Below the pieces are notes generated by a model. The model saw only the letters and a program-made list of their open reading frames with translations. It ran no database searches and was not told where the DNA came from. The translations under genes were made by a program, and so were the position numbers. DNA of 21,241 nucleotides, taken from a virus. Shown here in pieces: positions 1 through 8,248 of this stretch; positions within the stretch are counted from its first letter, which is position 1; each line of letters starts with the position of its first letter. Location of the stretch: positions 1-21,241 of IMG/VR virus record IMGVR_UViG_3300020463_002171; one strand, given 5' to 3'.

Positions 1-2
1 AA

Positions 3-608
3 GATAGTTTCAATGCGGCTATTAGAGATACGTTTATTGATGAAGCAACCAAACACGGGCATGAAATAGATTTGATTAATTTGTTTGAAGAAAAAGAACA
101 GTTGCCATTTTACAATGCAAACATCAATCCACCACCCAAACTTGTTTTGGATTATAGAAAAAGATTAGAGAACAGCGATGTTATGTTTCTTATTGGATCA
201 TGCCATAATTTAAGGATGCCATCTATATTAGAAAATTGGGTTGATTGGGTGTTGCACCCTAAATGGTTTTTCAGTTACAGGGCATTGGTTCCAGGTAATA
301 AATACTTTAAGAACTACGGTTATCCCGTGCCAGGCGCAATGAATGGCAAGTTAGGATTAATATCAATCACATACGGTGGACCTATGGTTACCTATGTAAA
401 TTTTAGTTTGTTTGATAATATTCCTTACAGAAGGATAAAAAAAGCAGTGTTCAATCTAGGTGGTATGATTACAAGATACATACGTTTCTATTCAGTACTA
501 CCAGGAATGGAACAAAAAGATTTTGATAAACATATGAATAGAGTAAGAAAACTTGCTAGGAGTTTAAATCCTAACAAGAAGAAAAAGATAAATTGGTTTT
601 GGAAATGA
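3..608 (+). CDS. Flavodoxin-fold NAD(P)H:quinone oxidoreductase-like protein, 5' truncated
   Basis: The reading frame is open from base 3, so the gene enters from outside the window. Its first visible residues, DSFNAAIRDTFIDEATKHGH, match the region just after the phosphate-binding loop of the Flavodoxin_2 (NQO1/KefF-like) family, so about 10-15 N-terminal residues are probably missing. A TTG at 72 is internal, not the start. Visible length is 201 residues. Family-like segments include ENWVDWVLHPKWFF (normally a flavin/partner contact region) and GKLGLISITYGGP (the strand and glycine loop after it). The C-terminus is basic (PNKKKKINWFWK). The expected activity is FMN- or FAD-dependent two-electron reduction of quinones or similar acceptors in the cytoplasm. 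The family call comes from motif pattern only; the substrate is unknown. It is followed 10 nt later by the nuclease gene on the same strand. Confidence 0.7.
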   Translation, partial: DSFNAAIRDTFIDEATKHGHEIDLINLFEEKEQLPFYNANINPPPKLVLDYRKRLENSDVMFLIGSCHNLRMPSILENWVDWVLHPKWFFSYRALVPGNKYFKNYGYPVPGAMNGKLGLISITYGGPMVTYVNFSLFDNIPYRRIKKAVFNLGGMITRYIRFYSVLPGMEQKDFDKHMNRVRKLARSLNPNKKKKINWFWK

Positions 609-618
609 AAGCAACTAA

Positions 619-1296
619 ATGACACTAATAATTAACAAGTATGACTATAAAGAAATAAAAAAGAAGAGCGTGGATGGACGCAGGTTATACGCATGTCCTG
701 ATGGTAATTCGGTAGCAAGTGTAACAACTATACTTGATGCCACCAAAGATAAAACACATCTGATTGCCTGGCGTAAACGAGTTGGTGACATAAAAGCAAA
801 AGAAATTACAACAGAAGCGGCAGGCGTAGGAACACGTATGCACAAGTATTTGGAAGATTATGTGGAATCAGGCGAATGGACAAAACCAGGATCTAATCCA
901 TATGCTAAACAGGCACACAACATGGCATTACAGATAAAAGAAAATGTAATGAATGATATAGAAATATGGGGGAGTGAAGTTCAGTTATATCATCCTAAAA
1001 TTTATGCTGGCACAACTGACCTAGTAGGAACCTACAAAGGACAACCAGCTATAATGGACTTCAAGCAAACTAACAAGCCAAAAAAGAAAGAATGGGTAGA
1101 AGATTATTATCTACAACTTACTGCTTATGCTCTAGCTCATAATGAATTATATGGAACAGACATAAAAGAAGGCCATGTGTTCATGTGTTCGAGAGATCTA
1201 CAATACCAACAGTTTGATCTATGGCCTGATGAATTTCCAAACTGGGAATCCAAATGGTGGGACAGAGTATATCTGTATTATGACAAGCACTATTGA
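619..1296 (+). CDS. PD-(D/E)XK exonuclease, MGME1/RecB-like
   Basis: A 225-residue protein with the ordered motifs of the PD-(D/E)XK nuclease superfamily: GTRMHKYLEDYV (H75), a Glu at position 120 (WGSE), D134 in AGTTDLVG, the core D147-F-K149-Q in AIMDFKQTNK, and the QLTAYALA helix (Q166, Y170). Together they give the D...DxK...QxxxY signature of RecB/Cas4/MGME1-type exonucleases, which need divalent metal. In marine T4-like phages such proteins are usually annotated as exonucleases and thought to act in DNA recombination or degradation; that role is inferred here. The ATG at 619 lies 10 nt after the upstream stop and has only a weak ribosome-binding site. The last 17 nt overlap the next gene if that gene starts at 1280. 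Confidence 0.85.
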   Translation: MTLIINKYDYKEIKKKSVDGRRLYACPDGNSVASVTTILDATKDKTHLIAWRKRVGDIKAKEITTEAAGVGTRMHKYLEDYVESGEWTKPGSNPYAKQAHNMALQIKENVMNDIEIWGSEVQLYHPKIYAGTTDLVGTYKGQPAIMDFKQTNKPKKKEWVEDYYLQLTAYALAHNELYGTDIKEGHVFMCSRDLQYQQFDLWPDEFPNWESKWWDRVYLYYDKHY

Positions 1297-1885
1297 AATG
1301 CAGAAACTATATCATTTCACACATAACATTACAGGTAGGAAATATTTAGGACAAACAACACGTGACCTAAATGTATATCAAGGATCAAGCAAAGGTTGGT
1401 TGGAACATATCGAACAATACGGAAACAACTATGAGATAGAGATATTGTTTGAAAGTAATAATCAAGATAGATTCAAAGAGGTTTGCCAATATTTCAGTGA
1501 CAAGTTTGATGTGACGAACAATCTAGAATATTTTAACATTGTTGCCGAACGTGGAGGAAGTATGGGAGGTAATGCCAATCCCATGTTTAAGACAGGAAAA
1601 TATACAGGACGCTTAGATAATCCTGGATTATACAAGAAGTTGGACAGGCAAAAACATGCTGAAAGTTGGGAAGCTAACAGAGAACGCACTCATCCTAGAA
1701 TGAACTTTTTTTATCATAAACGTAAAGGTAACAGAGAACGTGCTGAATACTATTGGAACAAATGGTATAGCATGGCTCCTAAGAACAGTAATAACAGACA
1801 AGCGTTATGGCCAACAGATACGTTTGAAATGTGGTACAATCGCAAGGGCAACGACTTGGACTTCAGGCATAAATACACTATATAG
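1280..1885 (+). CDS. GIY-YIG family endonuclease, possible homing endonuclease
   Basis: A 201-residue protein. Residues 10-25 (LYHFTHNITGRKYLGQ) hold degenerate GIY (LYHF) and YIG (KYLG) elements. They are followed by VYQGSSKGWLEHIEQYG, the Y-x-GSS/GSG...H segment common in phage-encoded GIY-YIG proteins. A likely catalytic Glu sits in RFKEVCQYF (about E67), and GGNANPMFKTG (97-107) resembles the NUMOD3 DNA-binding motif of homing endonucleases. Starts are possible at ATG 1280 or 1298; 1280 is chosen because it overlaps the previous stop, as is usual in this genome. The frame stays open further upstream to 1175, but that stretch lies inside the nuclease gene and looks non-coding. It sits immediately before the tail-fibre gene. 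Free-standing mobile endonucleases are common in T-even-like phages; activity is not proven. Confidence 0.65.
   Translation: MTSTIEMQKLYHFTHNITGRKYLGQTTRDLNVYQGSSKGWLEHIEQYGNNYEIEILFESNNQDRFKEVCQYFSDKFDVTNNLEYFNIVAERGGSMGGNANPMFKTGKYTGRLDNPGLYKKLDRQKHAESWEANRERTHPRMNFFYHKRKGNRERAEYYWNKWYSMAPKNSNNRQALWPTDTFEMWYNRKGNDLDFRHKYTI
1869..1875 (+). promoter_or_regulatory. T4-like late promoter box (ATAAATA) before tail fibre
   Basis: ATAAATA followed by CACTATA, 21 nt before the GTG start of the tail-fibre gene and inside the end of the GIY-YIG gene. In T4-type phages the late sigma factor gp55 recognises TATAAATA as a -10 element with no -35. The position would give a leader of about 15 nt holding the ribosome-binding site at 1884. 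The function is inferred from motif and placement. Confidence 0.5.
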
Positions 1886-1895
1886 GAGTTTAGCA

Positions 1896-3515
1896 GTGGC
1901 AGTCGTACAGATATCTAGAATACAAGTAAGAAGAGGACAAAAGAACCAAGGCTCTGGTATTCCGCAATTAGCAGGTGGAGAGTTTGGTTGGGCTGTAGAT
2001 TCAAGAGAACTTTATATCGGAAATGGATCTGTAGCAGAAGGTGCTCCAGCAGTTGGTAACACAAAATTAATTACACAACATGACGACTTGTTTTCATTAG
2101 CAGATACGTATACATATTTGGCCGGAGAAACAGTTCAAACAGGCGGAACACCAACATCTCCAATTAAAAGAACACTACAAGCGGCACTAGATGAAGTGGT
2201 TTCAATTCGTTCTTTCGGAGCCTTTGGTGATGGTACTGATCAAACAGTAGCAATACAAAGAGCTATTGATCAATTATATATTAATTCTAGCACAAAAGGC
2301 ACTGAACAAAGCAGGGTGAAATTACACTTTCCTGCTGGAGTATACACTATTACAAGCACAATTTTTGTACCAGCATTTGCTAGTTTAATTGGAGAAGGCT
2401 CTGACAAAACAAAATTCAGTATTACAAATAATGTAATTGCTTTTCAAACAGTAAATGATTCTAGCACACCGGGAACATACGCAGATGATAGTTCAAGCAC
2501 AAGTTTGAATCAGGCTAGAAAATTACATCTGGAAGGATTTACTATAGCAACTACCTCAACAACATTGCCAGCATTGGTATTACAAAGTTGTAAAATGAGC
2601 AACATAGCAGATATTAAATTCACTGGTCCTTGGACAACAGGAACATCAATCACAAATACAAATGCGGCAATCAAACTAGGATCATTAAGTTCTATAGTAG
2701 GTACACAACAAAACAAATTTGACCATATAATGATTGACGGATTCAGCGTAGGAATTTACAGCGATGATGATGTATACAATAACCATTTTCATTGTAGCTA
2801 TTGGGACAACTGCGGATACGGTGTAATGTTTGGAGAGAATTCTGTAATTGGATCTCAAGGACAAGTAACAGGTCCTTGTAAAAATAAAATTAGTAACAGC
2901 CAATTCAAAGATATTGACAGAGAAGCTATCAAAATTAAAAATGGTAAAGATAATTTTAGTATTGCTAATAATTTTGAAAGTGTTGGTAATGTTGGCGGGA
3001 CAGAAGGTAACGCTCAATATTCTGTAATTGATTTTGAAAATCCAGGAAACACATCCTCGGAGGATACTTTTACTAGAACAGCTGAGTTATCATACAATCA
3101 AACTTACATATCAGCATTTCCTTACGTATCAGAAATAAAAGGATATGTAAATGCTACATTAGGAGGCTTTCATTCGTTGGAAGTATCCGAAACTTCAAGT
3201 TACACATACTTTTTTAGGCTACCAGGCGACTATACAAGGACTTATGAAGTAGATTATTTTTACAATAGCTCACTAGTCAATGCTCAAAGAAGCGGAAAAA
3301 TGACTATACAACTAGATGCTACAACCAATACCTTAAACTTTAATGATGAATATGACTATCAGGGTGATGCTAATTACGAATCATCACTGCAGTTCCAAAC
3401 ACAAATGGTAAACACAGATGGACAAATATCGGTTGACACAATCATAGTTTCTGTGTTAAACTCTATTGTAAATGACAGCGGAAGGTTCACTTTCAAAATC
3501 AAAGTTATAGGTTAA
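1896..3515 (+). CDS. Tail fibre/tailspike protein with pectate-lyase-like beta-helix
   Basis: A 539-residue structural protein. The N-terminal part (about 5-60: SRIQVRRGQ...LAGGEFGWAVDSRELYIGNGS) matches the short repeat seen at the start of many marine phage tail fibres and tailspikes. Residues about 101-180 (SIRSFGAFGDGTDQTVAIQ, LHFPAGVYTITSTI, SLIGEGSDKT) are the beginning of a Pectate_lyase_3/GH55-type right-handed beta-helix. The middle is rich in N/G/D turns, as expected of helix coils, and the C-terminus looks like a beta-sandwich. No catalytic residues can be assigned from sequence, so it may bind or cleave host surface glycan. The start chosen is GTG 1896, with GGAG 8 nt upstream. 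The frame is open back to 1740, but those upstream residues lie in another gene and do not fit the fibre family. A likely late promoter precedes it. Confidence 0.8.
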   Translation: MAVVQISRIQVRRGQKNQGSGIPQLAGGEFGWAVDSRELYIGNGSVAEGAPAVGNTKLITQHDDLFSLADTYTYLAGETVQTGGTPTSPIKRTLQAALDEVVSIRSFGAFGDGTDQTVAIQRAIDQLYINSSTKGTEQSRVKLHFPAGVYTITSTIFVPAFASLIGEGSDKTKFSITNNVIAFQTVNDSSTPGTYADDSSSTSLNQARKLHLEGFTIATTSTTLPALVLQSCKMSNIADIKFTGPWTTGTSITNTNAAIKLGSLSSIVGTQQNKFDHIMIDGFSVGIYSDDDVYNNHFHCSYWDNCGYGVMFGENSVIGSQGQVTGPCKNKISNSQFKDIDREAIKIKNGKDNFSIANNFESVGNVGGTEGNAQYSVIDFENPGNTSSEDTFTRTAELSYNQTYISAFPYVSEIKGYVNATLGGFHSLEVSETSSYTYFFRLPGDYTRTYEVDYFYNSSLVNAQRSGKMTIQLDATTNTLNFNDEYDYQGDANYESSLQFQTQMVNTDGQISVDTIIVSVLNSIVNDSGRFTFKIKVIG

Positions 3516-3940
3516 TGCTTGGACTAAAGTTTGAAGATAAGATAAGATTCTGGAAAGATCTCAGGGAACAATTAGAAACACACCCTAGACCTTTTGATAT
3601 TCTCGTACAGTTCACAAACAAACTACCTATAACAGCAAGGAAGATAAATCCTTGGGATCCAGAGAGCATGGTTGAACCTTGGCATTTGATTGAACAGGAG
3701 GAGTTTTCAGAGCATGAAATCGCACAACTAACCGCCTATACTTTACAGTTAACAGATCGGTTTAGTAGTGCTAACATAGAGATACATATCAGTAAGGATA
3801 ACTTAAAAGACAAATTGGTTTTCCTTGTATATCTAGACAAAGGTATAGTTTTAGGATACGAAAATGAAGCAATTACTACTAACGAATTACCAGCACATGT
3901 TATCTCACAAAGGATTTACAAGCTACCCCCGCTTCACTAA
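3515..3940 (+). CDS. Conserved-looking phage protein of unknown function
   Basis: A 141-residue soluble protein that I do not recognise. Its ATG overlaps the tail-fibre stop by one base (TAATG), which implies translational coupling. The first half has aromatic and proline-rich stretches (KINPWDPESMVEPWHLIEQEEF). The second half has alternating beta-like segments (NIEIHISKD, KLVFLVYLDKGIVLG). There is no signal peptide or membrane segment. The coupling to the fibre gene makes a role in fibre assembly, attachment or as a chaperone possible, but nothing in the sequence proves it. Confidence 0.75.
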   Translation: MLGLKFEDKIRFWKDLREQLETHPRPFDILVQFTNKLPITARKINPWDPESMVEPWHLIEQEEFSEHEIAQLTAYTLQLTDRFSSANIEIHISKDNLKDKLVFLVYLDKGIVLGYENEAITTNELPAHVISQRIYKLPPLH

Positions 3941-3968
3941 ATAATTTTTATTATACGAAGGAAAGAGA

Positions 3969-6305
3969 ATGAAAGAAGGAATACAGATCATTAAAAGAGA
4001 TGGTAACAAAGAACCATTAGACATACAAAAAATTCATAAAGTTGTTAATTTTGCTTGTGAAACATTGGCTGGCGTAAGTAGTAGCCAAATACAAATGAAC
4101 GCAGGCATCCAATTTGCTGACGGCATGTCAAGCAGAGAAGTACAGGATCTACTTGTTAGATCAGCTAATGATTTAATTTCTTTAGAAAGCCCTAATTATC
4201 AATATGCGGCGGCAAGATTATTGCTGTATGGAATCTATAAAGATGTGTTTGGTGGTTTTGAAAAAGTATCTCTGTATGATATGGTTGAAAAAAACATTGA
4301 AAGAAAAGTATATGATTCACAGATACTTGATATGTACACTGAAGAAGAATTTGAAAAACTAGAAAGTTATATTAGACATAACAGAGATGAAAACTTTACC
4401 TATGCTGGATTAAGACAAATTGTTGACAAGTATCTTTGTCAGGACAGAAGCACAGGCGAAATTTACGAATCACCGCAACACATGTACATGATGATTGCGG
4501 CGACACTGTTTGCTAACTATCCAAAAGAAGATAGAATGCATTATGTAAGGAGATATTATGATGCGACCTCCCTTTTTAAAATCAATATCCCAACGCCAGT
4601 CATGGCCGGTGTCAGAACACCTATTAGACAGTTTGCTTCGTGTGTCCTTGTTGACAGTGATGATACCCTTGATAGTATCTTCGCAAGTGATATGTCGATT
4701 GGTAGATACACGGCACAAAGAGCAGGGATCGGAATCAACTCAGGACGTATCAGAGGAATCAACTCAAAGATCAGGGGAGGAGAAGTAGCACACACTGGTG
4801 TCATTCCTTTCCTTAAAAAGTTTGAAAGTACTGTACGTTGCTGTACACAGAATGGTGTACGTGGTGGTAGTGCTACTGTCCATTTTCCGTTTTGGCATCA
4901 AGAGATTGAAGACATACTTGTTTTGAAAAACAACAAAGGTACTGAAGATAATAGAGTACGTAAGTTAGATTATTCTATTCAGCTTAACAAAACTATGTAT
5001 GAAAGATTATTAACACAAGGCAATGTTACTCTTTTCTCGCCACATGATGTTCCAGGATTATATGAAGCATACTTTGGCGATGCTGATGAATTTAAAACCC
5101 TATATGAGAAATATGAAAAAGATCCTAAAATCAAAAAAAGTATTTTACCAGCAATGACATTATTTTCTGCTCTCGTAAAGGAAAGAGCTGAAACAGGACG
5201 TATCTATATTATGAATGTTGATCATGCTAATAGCCATAGTTCGTTCAAAGACAAAGTATATATGAGTAACTTATGTCAAGAAATTACATTACCTACCAAA
5301 CCGTTAAATCATATTGATGATGAGGAAGGTGAAATAGCATTGTGTATTTTATCAGCAATCAATGTAGGTTTAATTAAAGAACTAGATGACCTGGAAGAGC
5401 TTTGTGATCTTGCTGTAAGAGCACTAGATGAAATAATCGATTATCAAAAATATCCAATCAAGGCGGCTGAGATCAGTACAAAAGCTAGACGTTCTTTAGG
5501 AGTAGGATATATTGGTTTAGCACATTATCTAGCTAAGAATCAAGTATCGTACGGAGATAAAAAAGCACTTACAAAAGTACACGAGCTAACTGAAGCCTTT
5601 CAATATTATTTGTTAAGAGCAAGTAACAAATTAGCAAAAGAAAAAGGTAAATGTGATTATTATGACCGCACTAAATATAGTGATGGTATACTACCAATTG
5701 ATACATACAAAAAGGAACTAGACGAAGTTTGTTCAATCACGTTAAAATATGACTGGGATGATCTTCGCGAGGACATTAGACTTTACGGTCTACGGCACAG
5801 CACATTGTCCGCACAGATGCCTTCGGAGAGCAGTTCCATTGTGTCGAACGCAACAAACGGAATAGAGCCACCTAGAGGATTCTTGTCCGTTAAGAAAAGC
5901 AAAAAAGGGCCTCTTAAGCAGATTGTACCACAGTATCAAACGTTAAAAGCCCACTACACTCTACTATGGGATATGCCTAGTAATGATGGTTACATAAACA
6001 TAGTAGGAGTAATGCAAAAGTTCTTTGATCAAGCAATCAGCGGTAATTGGAGTTATAACCCAACACACTTTGAAAACAACGAGGTACCAATGAGTGTAAT
6101 GATTAAAGACTTGTTAAATACTTATAAATATGGTTGGAAAACATCATATTATCAAAACACTTATGATTACAAAACAGATGGTGAAGAAGAGCCACAACAC
6201 AATCTGGGTTGGCATGATAATGTAAAAGAAAACCCTGTTGAACGTGATGAATTCAACGGAACAGATAAAGAATATGAAGAATATTGTGACTCCTGTGCGA
6301 TTTAA
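3969..6305 (+). CDS. nrdA: Class Ia ribonucleoside-diphosphate reductase, alpha subunit
   Basis: A 778-residue catalytic subunit that reduces ribonucleoside diphosphates to deoxy forms with the NrdB radical subunit. An ATP-cone domain occupies about residues 4-92, so dATP/ATP activity control may be kept. The active-site pieces are complete and almost in E. coli register: C225 (FASCVLVDS), N434-L-C436-Q-E438, C459 (IALCILSA), QMPSESSSIVSNATNGIEPP in the barrel, the radical-transfer tyrosines in KTSYYQNT, and a C-terminal CDSC pair (C-x2-C rather than E. coli's C-x4-C) that is re-reduced by a redoxin. The ATG at 3969 follows AAGGAAAG. A weak CTAAATA late-type box lies at 3937. It is followed by nrdB and a glutaredoxin in one direction. 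Confidence 0.97.
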   Translation: MKEGIQIIKRDGNKEPLDIQKIHKVVNFACETLAGVSSSQIQMNAGIQFADGMSSREVQDLLVRSANDLISLESPNYQYAAARLLLYGIYKDVFGGFEKVSLYDMVEKNIERKVYDSQILDMYTEEEFEKLESYIRHNRDENFTYAGLRQIVDKYLCQDRSTGEIYESPQHMYMMIAATLFANYPKEDRMHYVRRYYDATSLFKINIPTPVMAGVRTPIRQFASCVLVDSDDTLDSIFASDMSIGRYTAQRAGIGINSGRIRGINSKIRGGEVAHTGVIPFLKKFESTVRCCTQNGVRGGSATVHFPFWHQEIEDILVLKNNKGTEDNRVRKLDYSIQLNKTMYERLLTQGNVTLFSPHDVPGLYEAYFGDADEFKTLYEKYEKDPKIKKSILPAMTLFSALVKERAETGRIYIMNVDHANSHSSFKDKVYMSNLCQEITLPTKPLNHIDDEEGEIALCILSAINVGLIKELDDLEELCDLAVRALDEIIDYQKYPIKAAEISTKARRSLGVGYIGLAHYLAKNQVSYGDKKALTKVHELTEAFQYYLLRASNKLAKEKGKCDYYDRTKYSDGILPIDTYKKELDEVCSITLKYDWDDLREDIRLYGLRHSTLSAQMPSESSSIVSNATNGIEPPRGFLSVKKSKKGPLKQIVPQYQTLKAHYTLLWDMPSNDGYINIVGVMQKFFDQAISGNWSYNPTHFENNEVPMSVMIKDLLNTYKYGWKTSYYQNTYDYKTDGEEEPQHNLGWHDNVKENPVERDEFNGTDKEYEEYCDSCAI

Positions 6306-6308
6306 CAC

Positions 6309-6337
6309 TTGACACAGGCACATAGATATGTTACACT
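6309..6337 (+). promoter_or_regulatory. Sigma70-like promoter for nrdB
   Basis: TTGACA at 6309-6314 and TACACT at 6332-6337 with exactly 17 bp between them, in the 70-nt gap between nrdA and nrdB. A second TACACT at 6347-6352 arises from a tandem duplication. This would let nrdB and the redoxin gene be transcribed separately from nrdA. Confidence 0.65.
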
Positions 6338-6353
6338 AAGATATGTTACACTA
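6324..6353 (+). repeat. 15-bp tandem duplication covering the -10 region
   Basis: AGATATGTTACACTA occurs twice head to tail, at 6324-6338 and 6339-6353, with no mismatch. Each copy holds one TACACT -10-like hexamer. Only the first copy has correct spacing from the TTGACA at 6309. Confidence 0.9.
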
Positions 6354-6375
6354 AAGGTATGGAGGAATTAGAAAG

Positions 6376-7479
6376 ATGGCAAAAACAGTATTTAATAAAG
6401 AAAAAATAGATTTTACAAAGAGCACAATGTTCTTTGGACCAGATCAAAATACACAAAGGTATGATGTGTTTAAGTTTCCAGAGTTTGATAAACTTAATCA
6501 AACAATGCTTGGTTACTTTTGGCGCCCTGAAGAAGTTAGTTTACAAAAAGATAGGTCAGACTTTGCCAACTTTAGACCAGAACAAAGACACATTTTTACT
6601 GCCAATTTAAAATATCAAACTCTTTTAGATAGTGTTCAGGGACGTGGTCCTAGTTTAGCTTTCTTACCATATGTATCTTTGCCAGAGCTTGAAGGTTGTA
6701 TTGTTACTTGGGACTTTTTTGAAACAATCCATTCACGTTCTTATACACACATTATCAAAAATGTTTATCCAGATCCTAGTGAAGTATTTGATACAATATT
6801 AGATGATAAAGAGATATTGAAACGAGCTCAATCAGTAACAAAAAATTATGATGCGTTTACACTTGCGGCAGATGATTGGTTCCAACGTAAAGTAGGAACA
6901 CTTCGCGATGTGAAAAAGAAAATGTTCCTAGCAATGATGAATGTAAACATCCTAGAAGGATTAAGATTTTATGTATCGTTTGCTTGTACCTTTTCTTTCG
7001 CTGAATCCAAAAACATGGAAGGTTCAGCAAAGATTGTATCGCTCGTGGCAAGAGATGAAGCAACGCATTTAAATCTTTCAACACACGTTTTGAAGAATTG
7101 GATCAAAGGAAATGATGATCCAGACTTCAAGAAGATTGCGGCAGAATGTGAAGACGAAGTAGTCGAAATGTGGAAAACTTGTGTTGATGAAGAAAAGGCA
7201 TGGGCAAACTATTTGTTTAAAGACGGAGCAATCATTGGTTTAAATGAAGAACTTTTACACCAGTATGTAGAGTTTATTGCTAACAAAAGAGTGAAAGCAC
7301 TTGGATACAAACCAATCTATGATCGTCCTTTAAATACTAATCCTCTGCCTTGGACACAACATTGGCTATCAAGTGCTGGACTTCAAGTGGCACCACAAGA
7401 AACAGAAGTTGAAAGCTACATTATCGGGGGCATTAAACAAGACGTAGACGAAGATGTACTGAAAGGATTTACTTTATGA
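6376..7479 (+). CDS. nrdB: Class Ia ribonucleoside-diphosphate reductase, beta (radical) subunit
   Basis: A 367-residue diiron subunit that holds the tyrosyl radical used by NrdA. All metal ligands and the radical residue are present, one position off E. coli numbering at the N-terminal side: D85 (LLDSVQGR), E116 and H119 (FETIHSRSY), Y123 as the radical tyrosine, then the Glu in LEGLRFYVSF and the Glu and His in ARDEATH. Because the radical Tyr is kept, this is an ordinary class Ia protein and not the radical-free type. Its ATG at 6376 has GGAGG about 10 nt upstream. The stop overlaps the glutaredoxin start (ATGA), so redox partner and reductase are translated together. Confidence 0.97.
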   Translation: MAKTVFNKEKIDFTKSTMFFGPDQNTQRYDVFKFPEFDKLNQTMLGYFWRPEEVSLQKDRSDFANFRPEQRHIFTANLKYQTLLDSVQGRGPSLAFLPYVSLPELEGCIVTWDFFETIHSRSYTHIIKNVYPDPSEVFDTILDDKEILKRAQSVTKNYDAFTLAADDWFQRKVGTLRDVKKKMFLAMMNVNILEGLRFYVSFACTFSFAESKNMEGSAKIVSLVARDEATHLNLSTHVLKNWIKGNDDPDFKKIAAECEDEVVEMWKTCVDEEKAWANYLFKDGAIIGLNEELLHQYVEFIANKRVKALGYKPIYDRPLNTNPLPWTQHWLSSAGLQVAPQETEVESYIIGGIKQDVDEDVLKGFTL

Positions 7480-7751
7480 TGAACATCACAATTTACAGTA
7501 AACCAATGTGTCCTAGTTGTGTAAAGGCAAAAAATGTTTTTAAAAATTTACAACTAGAATACACTGAAAAAACAATAGGATCTGATATTCAGCCTGCGGA
7601 GTTAATGAAACTTTTTGAAGACAAAGGTTTACCTGCTCCGAGAACTGCTCCCCAGATCTTTATAGGTGATCAACACATTGGTGGTTACGAGTCTCTTGTG
7701 TCGTATATAGAAGACACAGGATTCAACGGAACCGGGAGGTCGACAGGCTGA
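7476..7751 (+). CDS. Glutaredoxin
   Basis: A 91-residue thioredoxin-fold redoxin. The active site is CPSC (residues about 12-15, after MNITIYSKPM), a variant of the usual glutaredoxin CPYC. The cis-proline loop is RTAPQIFI, and GGYESL is the glutathione-binding GG-D/E region. Starts at ATG 7476 (ATGA overlap with nrdB) or ATG 7479 are both possible and differ by one residue. Its position directly after nrdB argues that it re-reduces the CxxC tail of NrdA. The C-terminal tail, GFNGTGRSTG, is glycine-rich and probably disordered. Confidence 0.93.
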   Translation: MMNITIYSKPMCPSCVKAKNVFKNLQLEYTEKTIGSDIQPAELMKLFEDKGLPAPRTAPQIFIGDQHIGGYESLVSYIEDTGFNGTGRSTG

Positions 7752-8044
7752 TGTTAATAGAAAAACCATATAGTGTCGGCGATACCGTCACGTTCAAAAC
7801 TGTAGCTGGAGAAGAAGTAGTATCCAGAATTACAGAAGTTAAAGACGATTCTATAAAGATTAAGAAGCCTATGGTTTTAACCATGACAGAAAAAGGGATT
7901 GGAATGGTTCCGTTCGCTTTGACTGTGAGCATGGACACAGAAATGCTAATTAATCTAGGAAACGTTGTATTCATTGCTAAGACTAGCGAAACGACAGCGA
8001 AGCAATATATAGAATCAACAACTGGACTCAAAGTAGTCAATTAA
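7751..8044 (+). CDS. Small phage protein, possible SH3/Sm-like beta-barrel
   Basis: A 97-residue protein without membrane segments. The first half, SVGDTVTFKTVAGEEVVSRITEVKDDSIKIKKP, has the strand-turn-strand pattern and GEE(V/I)V segment of small Sm/SH3-like barrels. GIGMVPFALTVSMDTEMLINLGNVVFI follows, and the C-terminus looks helical (SETTAKQYIESTTG). Similar short proteins occur in marine T4-like phages from memory, but I know no assigned function. Its ATG overlaps the glutaredoxin stop (TGATG), so it is part of the nrdB operon. Confidence 0.75.
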   Translation: MLIEKPYSVGDTVTFKTVAGEEVVSRITEVKDDSIKIKKPMVLTMTEKGIGMVPFALTVSMDTEMLINLGNVVFIAKTSETTAKQYIESTTGLKVVN

Positions 8045-8056
8045 AGGAGAATAACT

Positions 8057-8236
8057 ATGTCAGACATACACGAACAAATTAAGGCTCATTACGAAGCATA
8101 CTTGGCAGAAGCAGAGTCATTTGATACCAAAGGTGTAAAAGCCTCAGCCGCAAGAGCAAGAAAAGCTCTTGGCGAGATGGGTAAATTGGCAAAAGCTAGA
8201 AGAGCTGAGATCCAAGAAAAAAAGAATAATATGTAA
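8057..8236 (+). CDS. Histone H1-like (Hc1-type) DNA-binding protein
   Basis: A 59-residue gene. It begins MSDIHEQIKAHYEAYLAEAE and continues through FDTKGVKASAARARKALGEM to a lysine-rich end (AEIQEKKNNM). The K-G-x-KA-A-x-RARKAL...KLAK...R.EIQE pattern is that of the Hc1 histone H1-like family, found in chlamydiae and in many phages. There it binds DNA or RNA through its basic helices. AGGAGA lies 9 nt before the ATG. It is followed by another nucleic-acid-binding gene (cold-shock protein). It may condense phage DNA or act on the host nucleoid; this is inferred. Confidence 0.8.
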   Translation: MSDIHEQIKAHYEAYLAEAESFDTKGVKASAARARKALGEMGKLAKARRAEIQEKKNNM

Positions 8237-8242
8237 TAAATA
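8236..8242 (+). promoter_or_regulatory. T4-like late promoter box (ATAAATA) before cold-shock gene
   Basis: ATAAATA followed by CAC, overlapping the last base of the Hc1 stop codon and 57 nt before the cold-shock start. It has the same core and the same following C as the boxes at 1869 and 8902. Function is inferred from motif and place. Confidence 0.45.
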
Positions 8243-8248
8243 CACAGT

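Noticed and set aside
1740-1895. Longer N-terminus for the tail-fibre protein
   Set aside because: The frame is open, but these residues lie over the GIY-YIG gene, lack a ribosome-binding site and do not resemble fibre proteins. GTG 1896 has GGAG upstream and matches the family start.
7723-8040. 105-residue minus-strand open frame
   Set aside because: It mirrors the small plus-strand gene at 7751-8044, which has coupling to its neighbours and a better start.
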